Of a stretch of DNA of 64,000 nt, positions 8,288 to 15,921 are shown one piece after another; the first letter of the stretch is position 1; each line of letters begins with the position of its first letter. The notes below the pieces were generated by a model. That model did not search any database and was not told the DNA's origin. It saw only the letters and a program-made list of their open reading frames with translations. Location: contig JBDSEV010000092.1 of NCBI GenBank assembly GCA_039919885.1, forward strand, positions 5,132-69,131. Reading direction: 5' to 3'. The position numbers and the translations under genes are program-made. The DNA is from JACMLD01 sp039919885. Its GTDB lineage: Bacteria; Bacteroidota; Bacteroidia; Chitinophagales; Chitinophagaceae.

Positions 8288-9019
8288 TTACAAACCCTCA
8301 AAGCGTTTTTGTACAAAATCCCAGTTTACCACTTTCCACCAGTTTTCAATGTATTCTGGTCTGCGGTTTTGGTAATGCAGGTAATAAGCGTGTTCCCATA
8401 CATCCAGTCCCAGCAGCGGAAACCCTTTTATATCAGCAAGGTCCATGAGGGGATTGTCCTGATTGGGCGTTGAGCCGGTAATTAATTTTTTATCTGCACC
8501 TACTACCAGCCATGCCCATCCGCTGCCAAACCTGTTTTTTCCGGCATCACTAAACTGAGCTTTGAAGGCATCAAAAGAATTAAAATCTTTTTCAATGGCA
8601 GTCATTAATTTACCGGAAGGTTTTCCTTCGCCACCCGCCTTGAATGTTTTCCAGAACAGCTCGTGGTTATAGTGGCCGCCCGCATTGTTCCGCATTTTTA
8701 CAGAATATTTAGACACTTTTGCCAGCACATCTTCAATCGGCTTCGATATGTCGACACTTTCTGCCTGGGCGGCTTCTTTTACATTTTTAGCGTAACCAGC
8801 TGCATGTTTTGTATAATGGATTTCCATTGTCATTGCGTCAATCACTGGCTCCAACGCATTGTAGGCATAAGGAAGCGGCGACTGGTCAAAAGAAGTATAG
8901 GGCGCTGGTGCATGGTTTATAGCGGCAAATATATTACCTGAAACAAAACTAGCAGCTGTAATTGCAAGGCCGGTTTTTGCGGAAGCTGCAATGAATTTGC
9001 GGCGGTCTAATTTATTCAT
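8288..9019 (-). CDS. Exported superoxide dismutase, Mn-type
   Basis: 243 residues: a Tat-like export signal (LDRRKFIAASAKTGLAITAA, 4-23) followed by a complete Fe/Mn superoxide dismutase. Metal ligands are His68, His116, Asp206 (DVWEH) and His210, with the gateway residues His72 and Tyr76. The NNAGGHYNH motif and the NQDNP Gln are the Mn-type pattern. The usual HHxKHH is here HYTKHA, two non-ligand changes. It removes superoxide in the periplasm. The gene follows the lptF-like permease with a 22-base gap and shares its transcript. No lipobox is present. Confidence 0.9.
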   Translation of the reverse strand: MNKLDRRKFIAASAKTGLAITAASFVSGNIFAAINHAPAPYTSFDQSPLPYAYNALEPVIDAMTMEIHYTKHAAGYAKNVKEAAQAESVDISKPIEDVLAKVSKYSVKMRNNAGGHYNHELFWKTFKAGGEGKPSGKLMTAIEKDFNSFDAFKAQFSDAGKNRFGSGWAWLVVGADKKLITGSTPNQDNPLMDLADIKGFPLLGLDVWEHAYYLHYQNRRPEYIENWWKVVNWDFVQKRFEGL

Positions 9020-9041
9020 AATGGAGACATTTTAATTAAAG

Positions 9042-10493
9042 TTACACAATGCCGGATTGAATGGCGCCAGGTTTTTCCTTCCGTAAGAAAACCTTCACGC
9101 GCCTGAAAAACCGGTAATAAAATTCCTGGTTAAACAATTCCGAATCGCGCATCGCCTTGAAAACAAGAAATATGCCTACCGGTAACAATATAAAAGTGGC
9201 CAGCCACATACCCACTAAAGGCTGCAATACATCCTGTTTTACAAATTTTTCACCGTAATTGTTGAGGAGGAAAAAGACCACAAAAAAGATAACAGCAAAG
9301 ATCAGCGGTGTGCCGATACCTCCTTTCCGGATGATTGATCCGAGGGGGGCACCAATTAAAAACAGTACCAGGCAGGCAAAGGAAAGACTGAATTTTCTAT
9401 GCCATTCAATCAGGTGCAACCGGAGATTCATTTTGCGGGCGGTGTACTCGGCCGCATATCTTTCCATGACCGATTTTACAGAACTGGCCTGCCCCACGGC
9501 CATATCCAGCACAGTGCTGCGCTGGCTGTCTGGAATGAGCTGGCTAAAAGCGGTTACCACAGGAATGTCTTTTTTTGCGGGAACTTTCCAGTTGCTGTCA
9601 AGATTACGCGCGAAAGGCAGGTAAAGGGCCGATTCTGAGGCGACGCTTTTGGCAACCAGATTTTTGTTTTTTTGCAGGGAGTCAATGGCTTTATCCAGCT
9701 GCCGTACGCTCAGCATGCGCCAGTTATCTTTAAAAACGCTGTCTTCTGTTTTCTGAATTTTGAACGAACTTAAATCAAATATTTTTTTGTAATCCTTAAA
9801 ACCCATGCGGGTGAATTCTGTATTGCTGGTAATTCTTTCTCCTTTTTCTGAATATCGCCAGCCACTGTTCAGTAAAAATTCCAGGTAGCGTTTGTCATCC
9901 GAAACACGCATTAGTCCGCTGTCTGCAACGGTAATGTTGTCCTGCAGGTTATAATTTTTTTCATAGATAACAACATTGCGGATAGTGCCATCCTTTTCTT
10001 TTTTACCTATTTTAATTACATAGCCGTCTATCTTGTCATAGAAAATACCTTCCTTAATATCCAACGCAGGTTTGGTAACAATAATATCGTATTTGAGTGT
10101 ATTGAGTTTAAGGGTAGCGCGGGGTATAAGGTAATTATTGAAAAGAAAGGCTATGCCACAGATCGCCAGGCTGGTGATGAGCAGGGGGCGCATAAAACGC
10201 AACAGGGGTATGCCGGCAGATTTGATGGCTACCAGCTCAAAGGTTTCACCAAGATTGCCAAAAGTCATAATAGAGGAGAGCAGAACAGCGAGTGGCAATG
10301 CCAGCGGCACCACAGATGCGGTAACATAAGACATTAAGCGGGCGATGGTGAAAAAATCGAGTCCTTTGCCTACAATGTCGTCTATGTATAACCAGAAAAA
10401 TTGCAGTACCAGCACAAAAAGTGTGATAAAAAAAGTAGCGATAAAGGGGCCTATAAAAGCTTTGAGTATGAGGCGGTCAAGTTTTTTTATCAC
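9042..10493 (-). CDS. LptF/LptG family permease (YjgP/YjgQ)
   Basis: 483 residues, GTG start. Three N-terminal and three C-terminal membrane helices flank a periplasmic beta-jellyroll-like domain (about 120-340), the architecture of the LptF/G subunits that work with the LptB ATPase to pull lipopolysaccharide out of the inner membrane. Bacteroidota members carry a long insertion in the periplasmic part, as here. The C-terminal RKFSLSFACLVLFLIGAPLG segment is the conserved family block. Whether it plays the LptF or LptG role cannot be decided; the partner is not in the window. Confidence 0.88.
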   Translation of the reverse strand: MIKKLDRLILKAFIGPFIATFFITLFVLVLQFFWLYIDDIVGKGLDFFTIARLMSYVTASVVPLALPLAVLLSSIMTFGNLGETFELVAIKSAGIPLLRFMRPLLITSLAICGIAFLFNNYLIPRATLKLNTLKYDIIVTKPALDIKEGIFYDKIDGYVIKIGKKEKDGTIRNVVIYEKNYNLQDNITVADSGLMRVSDDKRYLEFLLNSGWRYSEKGERITSNTEFTRMGFKDYKKIFDLSSFKIQKTEDSVFKDNWRMLSVRQLDKAIDSLQKNKNLVAKSVASESALYLPFARNLDSNWKVPAKKDIPVVTAFSQLIPDSQRSTVLDMAVGQASSVKSVMERYAAEYTARKMNLRLHLIEWHRKFSLSFACLVLFLIGAPLGSIIRKGGIGTPLIFAVIFFVVFFLLNNYGEKFVKQDVLQPLVGMWLATFILLPVGIFLVFKAMRDSELFNQEFYYRFFRRVKVFLRKEKPGAIQSGIV

Positions 10494-10630
10494 GCTGGTA
10501 GAACGCTAATTTTTAAAACGCTGGTGAATGCCAAATGCGAACTGGTACATGCTAACGGGCAGAATTATACGAATTTTAAACAGCGTTCATTTATTCGCGT
10601 AAATTCGTTTCATTTAGTAGTAACGAGTGT

Positions 10631-11233
10631 ATGTCAAAAATACAGCTTTCAGCAGAAGAAATGCAACTGGTGCAAAACGGGGAATGGATTTTAACAAAGC
10701 ACCGTATCATTGAAAAAGTCTACCAGCTTTTCGGTGCAGTTTCGGTTGAAATACAGGCCCACCTGGAAAATACAAAAGGATTGCTGCCACCCGAAGCCCT
10801 GCAGTTGCCGCCCAAAATTTCCAAAGGCGAGCAATACGAAGCGCTGCCTTACGTAGTGCTGGACTATCCCAGGTTTTTTTCAAAAGAAGATGTTTTTGCC
10901 GTGCGCAGTTTTTTCTGGTGGGGAAATTACTTTAGCATTACCCTTCACCTCAAGGGAAAGTTTCATCAGCAATTTTACCAGAAAATAATTGCCGCGCTTG
11001 CAGAAAAAAAATTAAACGGCTATTACTGTTCCTGCTCGGGAAACGAATTCAACTTTAACCTGGAGGGGAAAAACTACTTTCCGTTGCAGCATGCCAGTGC
11101 CAGGCTGCACGCCGGGATGGAGACCGGGCCCTTTCTGAAAATCAGTTGTAAAATTCCTTTTGCGCACTGGAATACTGCCGAACAAAAACTGCTGGAGGCT
11201 TTTCGCCATTTGGCTACAATTACAGGCTCCTAA
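10631..11233 (+). CDS. Conserved hypothetical protein
   Basis: 200 residues, no signal peptide or membrane segment, starting after an AT-rich leader (GTGT then ATG). The sequence is rich in aromatic residues (YPRFFSKEDVFAVRSFFWWG) and looks like a compact cytoplasmic fold. I do not recognise a named family, though the sequence has the look of an orthologue kept in this order. Its 3' end overlaps the convergent SRPBCC gene by four bases. No function can be assigned. Confidence 0.75.
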   Translation: MSKIQLSAEEMQLVQNGEWILTKHRIIEKVYQLFGAVSVEIQAHLENTKGLLPPEALQLPPKISKGEQYEALPYVVLDYPRFFSKEDVFAVRSFFWWGNYFSITLHLKGKFHQQFYQKIIAALAEKKLNGYYCSCSGNEFNFNLEGKNYFPLQHASARLHAGMETGPFLKISCKIPFAHWNTAEQKLLEAFRHLATITGS

Positions 11234-11610
11234 TTACCGATACGGTGAAAAAGATCTTTCACCTGGTAGTCCCAAAGCTGGCTCTGGTCTTTTATTTCTT
11301 TTTTCTCGGCGAAATCATTAATGATCAAAATCGTTTGGTTGGTAACTTCTGACTTTTCGATCCTGAATTCAAAATATTCTTCTTTGGGTGAAGTAACCCA
11401 GTGAAATTTCACATATTTCTCTTCCTCGCCTTCTACAATTTCCGCTTTTTCAACTGTACCATTCCAGGAAAAACTAAAAATATTATCGCGTTCGTCCACC
11501 TTATCAGCAAACCATTCCTGCAGTCCTGCGGGGGTACTCAAAAATTCATATAGGATAGCTGGAGAGCACCGGACGGGGTATTCTAACGTAAATAGCTGTT
11601 TTTTACTCAT
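11230..11610 (-). CDS. SRPBCC (START-like) domain protein
   Basis: 126 residues forming a single helix-grip fold: the N-terminal strand LFTLEYPVRCSPAILYEFLS, a helix with TPAGLQEWFADKV, and a long C-terminal helix. This is the AHSA1/START-like superfamily, whose members bind hydrophobic ligands or act as Hsp90 co-factors. The short form with WFADKV is typical of Bacteroidota and is usually found near rpoD or housekeeping genes. The ligand is unknown. It is divergent from rpoD. Confidence 0.8.
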   Translation of the reverse strand: MSKKQLFTLEYPVRCSPAILYEFLSTPAGLQEWFADKVDERDNIFSFSWNGTVEKAEIVEGEEEKYVKFHWVTSPKEEYFEFRIEKSEVTNQTILIINDFAEKKEIKDQSQLWDYQVKDLFHRIGN

Positions 11611-11922
11611 CTCGCAATCATTGGTCTAAAATTTCTAATGATGCAATAATAGAAAATTATTGAACGCAGCAAAATTTTAGTTTTAGATTATTTGTTAAGG
11701 TTTTACCAATTCGTGACAATAAGCGCTTTCAAAAGGCGTTGATAAATAGTCAATTACGCCGAAATATGGCCGAAAGTATGCGATTAATTGTTAAAACAAG
11801 ACAATAAAGAATTATCCGGACCACGCATTCAGGAGATAAGAAAACCAGCTTATTATCGTTTAATGATAAGATGAGATAGCCCTTTCAATCAAATTCATCC
11901 AAAATAAAGTCCACCTATGAGT
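11611..11922. other. Intergenic region between SRPBCC gene and rpoD
   Basis: 312 bases, AT-rich, serving as the divergent control region. I see an imperfect stem around CTTATTATCG / ATGATAAG (about 11850-11871) and short A/T tracts, but no convincing TTTG/TAnnTTTG promoter pair and no RNA gene. Confidence 0.4.
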
Positions 11923-12792
11923 ATGCGTCAACTAAAAATTACCAAGTCTATCACGAACCGGGAGTCTCAAAGTCTTGAGAAATACCTGCAGGAGATTGGT
12001 AAAGTAGAGCTTATTTCCTCGGAAGAAGAAGTAAGGCTGGCAGGTTTAATCAGGCAGGGCGACCAGGGTGCGCTCGACCGCCTCACAAAAGCCAACCTGC
12101 GTTTCGTAGTGTCCGTTGCCAAGCAATACCAGAACCAGGGTTTATCGCTGCCGGATTTGATCAACGAAGGCAACCTGGGTCTTATTAAAGCAGCGCAGCG
12201 TTTTGATGAAACCAGGGGTTTTAAATTTATTTCCTACGCGGTCTGGTGGATTCGCCAGAGCATTTTGCAATCGCTGGCCGAACAGGCGCGAATTGTGCGG
12301 CTTCCGCTAAACAAAGTAGGCCTTACCAACCGCATCCAAAAAGCGTTTTCACAACTGGAACAGGAATATGAGCGGGAACCGTCCGCCGACGAAATTGCTG
12401 ATTTACTAAAACTAGATATTGATGAAGTAACCTCTACACTAAGTATTAATGCCCGTCATATAAGTATGGATACGCCCATTTCTGAGGGCGAAGACGGCAC
12501 CCTGATTGATTTGATGGAAAATCCCAATGCCGTAAGAACGGAAAGGAATATTGAACATGATGAGTCGCTGAAAGTGGAAATTGAGCGTTCGCTAAAGGCG
12601 CTCACAGAAAGGCAAAAAGAAGTGATTTGCTATTTCTTCGGCATCGGCATAGACCATCCCATGAGCCTGGAAGACATCGGCGATCATTTCAGCCTCACGC
12701 GCGAAAGGGTTCGGCAGATCAAAGACAAAGCAATTACCAAACTAAAAACCACCAACCGCAGCAGAATTTTACGCAGTTATTTAGGTACCTGA
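11923..12792 (+). CDS. rpoD: RNA polymerase primary sigma factor RpoD (short Bacteroidota type)
   Basis: 289 residues from the ATG at 11923 (MRQLKITKSI), which matches the family start; an ATG two codons earlier is in frame. It lacks region 1.1, as usual in this phylum. Region 1.2 (about 16-48; SLEKYLQEIGKV), region 2 with the core-binding and -10 recognition helices (about 52-122; DLINEGNLGLIKAA, FKFISYAVWWIRQ), region 3 (about 130-205) and region 4 helix-turn-helix (about 225-285; LEDIGDHFSLTRERVRQIK) are all present. It directs RNA polymerase to the TTTG/TAnnTTTG promoters seen elsewhere in this window. Confidence 0.95.
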   Translation: MRQLKITKSITNRESQSLEKYLQEIGKVELISSEEEVRLAGLIRQGDQGALDRLTKANLRFVVSVAKQYQNQGLSLPDLINEGNLGLIKAAQRFDETRGFKFISYAVWWIRQSILQSLAEQARIVRLPLNKVGLTNRIQKAFSQLEQEYEREPSADEIADLLKLDIDEVTSTLSINARHISMDTPISEGEDGTLIDLMENPNAVRTERNIEHDESLKVEIERSLKALTERQKEVICYFFGIGIDHPMSLEDIGDHFSLTRERVRQIKDKAITKLKTTNRSRILRSYLGT

Positions 12793-12807
12793 TAAAACAG
12801 GTGGCTG

Positions 12808-12946
12808 GCAATATATTTTGCCGCAGGTTCGCTGATTATCATAATCTGCGAATCCGCGGCATTTTTTTTACTGCAAAATGAGGGCGTAAACCTGCAATAT
12901 GTTTTGCCGCAGATCTGCAGATGTCCTACCCTGCGCACCTGCGGCA
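12808..12946. repeat. Pair of related palindromic elements between rpoD and ffh
   Basis: Two copies, 86 bases apart, begin with the same 19-mer apart from one base: GCAATATATTTTGCCGCAG (12808-12826) and GCAATATGTTTTGCCGCAG (12894-12912). Each continues into a hairpin: 12819-12861 (18 of 21 pairs) and 12905-12946 (8-bp perfect end, 13 of 16 overall). A similar TGCGGCAAATATTTTTT string occurs inverted near 19277-19294. This looks like a small dispersed intergenic repeat of REP type. Confidence 0.6.
12819..12869 (+). terminator. Terminator of rpoD (first palindromic element)
   Basis: An imperfect 21-bp stem with a very short loop, followed by eight T at 12862-12869, starting 27 bases after the rpoD stop codon. 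It coincides with the first copy of the repeat described at 12808-12946. Confidence 0.7.
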
Positions 12947-13000
12947 CTTTGTTTCATAGCGTGCGGCAGTGAATTCCTGCGGCTGATTTTTTACAATCGT

Positions 13001-13008
13001 TATATTTG
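13001..13008 (+). promoter_or_regulatory. -7 promoter element of ffh
   Basis: TATATTTG matches TAnnTTTG, 35 bases before the ffh ATG. The expected -33 region contains a T-run (TGATTTTTTAC) rather than a clean TTTG. Confidence 0.5.
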
Positions 13009-13043
13009 CCATCTTATTTTTATGCAAAGCAAATAATGCCCTT

Positions 13044-14369
13044 ATGTTTGAATCATTAAGTGATAAACTGGAATCTGCGTTTAAGCAACTGAAAGGTGAG
13101 GCAAGGATAACGGACCTCAATATTGCCGCCACCATAAAAGAAATACGCCGCGCCCTGATTGACGCGGATGTGAATTTTAAAATAGCCAAAGAATTTACTG
13201 ATAGAATAAAGAACAAAGCAGCTGGTGAGAAAGTAATCAATGCTATCAGTCCCGGTCAGTTGATGACCAAGATTGTGAAGGATGAACTGGCCGAATTGAT
13301 GGGCGGAACGGAAAGCGAGTTCAATGCCAAAGGCAATCCCGCTGTTATTCTGATTGCCGGCCTACAGGGATCCGGTAAAACAACTTTTAGCGGAAAACTG
13401 GCCAATTTTCTTAAAACGAAAAAAGGGCTGTCGCCGATGCTGGTGGCGGCGGATATCTACCGTCCCGCGGCCATCGAGCAGTTGCGGGTTCTGGGCGAGC
13501 AGATCGGCGTAGACGTGTACAGCGAGCCTGACAATAAGGATGCGGTGTCCATTGCACAGAATGCTATAAAAGATGCGCGGAGTAAAAATAAGAACGTACT
13601 CATCATTGATACAGCGGGCCGCCTGGCCATCGATGAAGTAATGATGAATGAGGTGGCCAGTATAAAGGCTGCGGTAAACCCCAACGAAATTTTATTTGTG
13701 GTGGATGCCATGACTGGGCAGGATGCGGTGAACACCGCCCGGGCGTTCAATGAGCGGCTGGATTTCACTGGGGTGGTGCTTACCAAACTGGATGGCGATA
13801 CCAGGGGAGGAGCTGCGTTGTCCATTAAATACACCGTTAATAAGCCCATCAAATTTATCAGTAGCGGGGAGAAGATGGAAACGTTGGATGTGTTCTATCC
13901 CGAGCGTATGGCGCAACGTATCCTGGGCATGGGCGATATTACCTCCCTGGTAGAAAAGGCCCAGGAACAGTATGATGAAGTAGAGGCGCGCAAGTTGGAA
14001 AAGAAAATACGGAAGAACCAGTTTGATTTTGAAGATTTTAAGCAGCAACTGGCCCAGATAAAGAAAATGGGTAATATCAAGGATTTAATGGGTATGATTC
14101 CGGGTGTTGGAAAGGCCATTAAAGACGTAGACATCAGCGATGATTCTTTTAAGGGTATCGAAGCCATGATTAATTCTATGACCCCCCATGAACGCGCCAA
14201 CCCTGATGTGATAGACCAGAGTCGCCGCAAACGCATCGCCAAAGGCAGTGGAAAAGAGATGGATGAGGTAAATGCATTTATGAAACAATTTGAGCAGATG
14301 AAGCAAATGATGAAAATGATGAATAAGATGCCCATGGGTGGAAAGATGCCCGGCCTTGGAAAGCGATAA
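13044..14369 (+). CDS. ffh: Signal recognition particle protein Ffh
   Basis: 441 residues, standard length. The N domain (1-85), the GTPase G domain with GLQGSGKTT (106-114), DTAGR and TKLDGDTRGG motifs, and the Met-rich M domain (about 325-441; repeated MxxMM near the C-terminus) are all present. Ffh binds signal sequences of nascent membrane and secreted proteins together with 4.5S RNA and docks to FtsY. The 4.5S RNA gene was not found in the window. It precedes rpsP and rimM on the same strand, an order conserved in many bacteria. Confidence 0.96.
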   Translation: MFESLSDKLESAFKQLKGEARITDLNIAATIKEIRRALIDADVNFKIAKEFTDRIKNKAAGEKVINAISPGQLMTKIVKDELAELMGGTESEFNAKGNPAVILIAGLQGSGKTTFSGKLANFLKTKKGLSPMLVAADIYRPAAIEQLRVLGEQIGVDVYSEPDNKDAVSIAQNAIKDARSKNKNVLIIDTAGRLAIDEVMMNEVASIKAAVNPNEILFVVDAMTGQDAVNTARAFNERLDFTGVVLTKLDGDTRGGAALSIKYTVNKPIKFISSGEKMETLDVFYPERMAQRILGMGDITSLVEKAQEQYDEVEARKLEKKIRKNQFDFEDFKQQLAQIKKMGNIKDLMGMIPGVGKAIKDVDISDDSFKGIEAMINSMTPHERANPDVIDQSRRKRIAKGSGKEMDEVNAFMKQFEQMKQMMKMMNKMPMGGKMPGLGKR

Positions 14370-14461
14370 TTTTTAATGAATTTTTAAGAAAATTGGTTAT
14401 TTGTAAAAATTTATTTAATTAACGGAAAGAAAGCATGACTATCATTTAATCTAGTATTATA

Positions 14462-14492
14462 TTTGGATAATAAATGAGGATGGCTAATTTTG
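14462..14492 (+). promoter_or_regulatory. rpsP promoter (TTTG-N19-TAATTTTG)
   Basis: TTTG at 14462-14465, 19 bases, TAATTTTG at 14485-14492: both elements and the spacing fit the Bacteroidota primary-sigma promoter. Transcription should start near 14496-14498, giving a leader of about 65 bases before rpsP. A second -7-like box (TATATTTG, 14458-14465) overlaps the -33 element. Confidence 0.7.
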
Positions 14493-14560
14493 CAATCCTG
14501 CTTTTATAAGCAAACGAGACAATAACCCTATTAATTAACGCATTTAAATTTCTATTTAAA

Positions 14561-15013
14561 ATGCCAGTAAAAATGAGACTCCAGCGCCATGGGTCTAAAA
14601 AAAGGCCTTTCTACTTTATAGTAGTGGCAGACGCCCGCGCTCCGAGAGATGGTAAATTCATCTCCAAAATTGGTACGTACAATCCATTAACGGTTCCATC
14701 CACCATTCAGTTAGATCGTCAGCGTGCTTTAGATTGGTTGCACAAGGGTGCACAACCTACAGATACCGTTCGCCGTATTCTTTCTTTTAAAGGCGTATTG
14801 TACCTGAAGCATTTGTTGCGTGGTGTATCACTTGGTTTGTTTGACGATGTAGCAGCAATGACTAAGTTTGAAGTTTGGCACAAAGAACATGAAGCACAGA
14901 TTCTGAAACGCCAGGAAGAAAACCGTCGCTCTAATCCACGTGGCGGCAGAAGGCCACAGGGTGCAGGCAACCGCCGTCCGGCAGAAAGAAAACCGGCTGA
15001 AGGAGGCGCTTAA
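14561..15013 (+). CDS. rpsP: 30S ribosomal protein S16
   Basis: 150 residues. The first 85 are the S16 fold (MPVKMRLQRHGSKKRPFYFI, then VADARAPRDGKFISKIGTYN). The remaining 65 are the basic Arg/Gly/Pro-rich extension usual in Bacteroidota S16 (RGGRRPQGAGNRRPAERKP). S16 binds 16S rRNA early in 30S assembly. It is read from its own promoter and ends at a strong terminator, so rimM downstream is probably expressed separately. Confidence 0.96.
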   Translation: MPVKMRLQRHGSKKRPFYFIVVADARAPRDGKFISKIGTYNPLTVPSTIQLDRQRALDWLHKGAQPTDTVRRILSFKGVLYLKHLLRGVSLGLFDDVAAMTKFEVWHKEHEAQILKRQEENRRSNPRGGRRPQGAGNRRPAERKPAEGGA

Positions 15014-15043
15014 TACAAATACTTTCGTTAGCAACGCATACTT

Positions 15044-15076
15044 ATATCCCGGTAGACAACTACCGGGATATTTTTT
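15044..15076 (+). terminator. Terminator after rpsP
   Basis: A perfect 12-bp stem, 15044-15055 (ATATCCCGGTAG) with 15060-15071, a four-base loop and six T. The remainder of the gap to rimM (15077-15285) contains a small CCCC/GGGG hairpin at 15258-15272 just before the rimM start and no gene. Confidence 0.85.
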
Positions 15077-15285
15077 GTCCCACCGCCTGGCCCCGCTGGG
15101 CGGATAACTACCTCATTGAAAAAAATGGAGGTTTACCAACTGAATTGTTTCAAGCTGTAGTATTTTACAAGTTCGATATAAACAAGCATTGATGTAAATA
15201 CCTGTTACAGGGTACGCGCTGGCTTTGGCAAATAATAATATCATTTACACATAGAAATCCCCCTGTCGGGGAATGGGAACGGCTT

Positions 15286-15798
15286 ATGAATTACAACAAT
15301 ATCGGGAAATTGGTGGCCAGTTTCGGTGTAAACGGAGACCTGATCCTGCTGCACCACCTCGGCAAAAAAACTTCACTTAAAGGACTGGAAGCAATTTTTG
15401 TTGAAGTGGTAAAAGACGAGATGCTGCCGTATTTCATTCAGTCTGCAAAAATTAAAAGCGAAGAAGAAATATACCTCAAACTGGAAGGAATAGACAACAA
15501 AGAGGCCGCTGCCCGGCTCAGGCAGAAAGAAGTCTGGCTGATGGAAGAAGATTTCCAGAAATACTCCGCCAAATCTACCGCCCTTTCATTGCTGGGTTTC
15601 CACCTCATAGACGAAGGCACGGACCGCGGTGCTATCCTGGAAATTATTGAACAGCCCCACCAGTTGCTGGCCCGCATTGATCTAAATGGCAAAGAGGCGC
15701 TGATACCGCTGCATGAAGACACGCTGCAGAAAATCGATAAAAAGAAAAAGCAGGTGCACGTGATTCTGCCGGATGGGTTGCTGGATGTGTACCGGTAA
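15286..15798 (+). CDS. rimM: 16S rRNA processing protein RimM
   Basis: 170 residues, normal length. The N-terminal RimM domain (about 1-85; NIGKLVASFGVNGDLILLHH) and the C-terminal PRC-barrel (about 95-168; LIPLHEDTLQKIDKKKKQVH) are both recognisable. RimM helps mature the 30S head around S19 and 16S rRNA helices 31-33. It follows rpsP but is separated from it by a terminator and 272 bases. trmD, the usual next gene, is missing here and is found at 2786-3463. Confidence 0.93.
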   Translation: MNYNNIGKLVASFGVNGDLILLHHLGKKTSLKGLEAIFVEVVKDEMLPYFIQSAKIKSEEEIYLKLEGIDNKEAAARLRQKEVWLMEEDFQKYSAKSTALSLLGFHLIDEGTDRGAILEIIEQPHQLLARIDLNGKEALIPLHEDTLQKIDKKKKQVHVILPDGLLDVYR

Positions 15799-15807
15799 TT
15801 TAAAATT

Positions 15808-15915
15808 CAAAAGTAAAAATTCAAAAATTAGACCCGTATAAAGGTGATCGACTGGTGAATTCATCATCGATGCGTAAATGGGACGACCTTTCTTACTTTT
15901 TAATTTTTACTTTTG
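15808..15915. repeat. 14-bp perfect inverted repeat between rimM and dinB
   Basis: CAAAAGTAAAAATT at 15808-15821 returns inverted as AATTTTTACTTTTG at 15902-15915, with an 80-base interior. With mismatches the arms extend further. The left arm also carries two ATTCAAAA direct repeats. It could be a long-loop terminator or the ends of a short non-coding mobile unit. The right arm reaches within six bases of the dinB ATG. Confidence 0.5.
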
Positions 15916-15921
15916 CCTTCA

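Noticed and set aside
12793..13043. Possible small RNA gene (4.5S or 6S RNA) between rpoD and ffh
   Set aside because: The hairpins there are explained by two repeat copies and a terminator; no 4.5S tetraloop motif was recognised.
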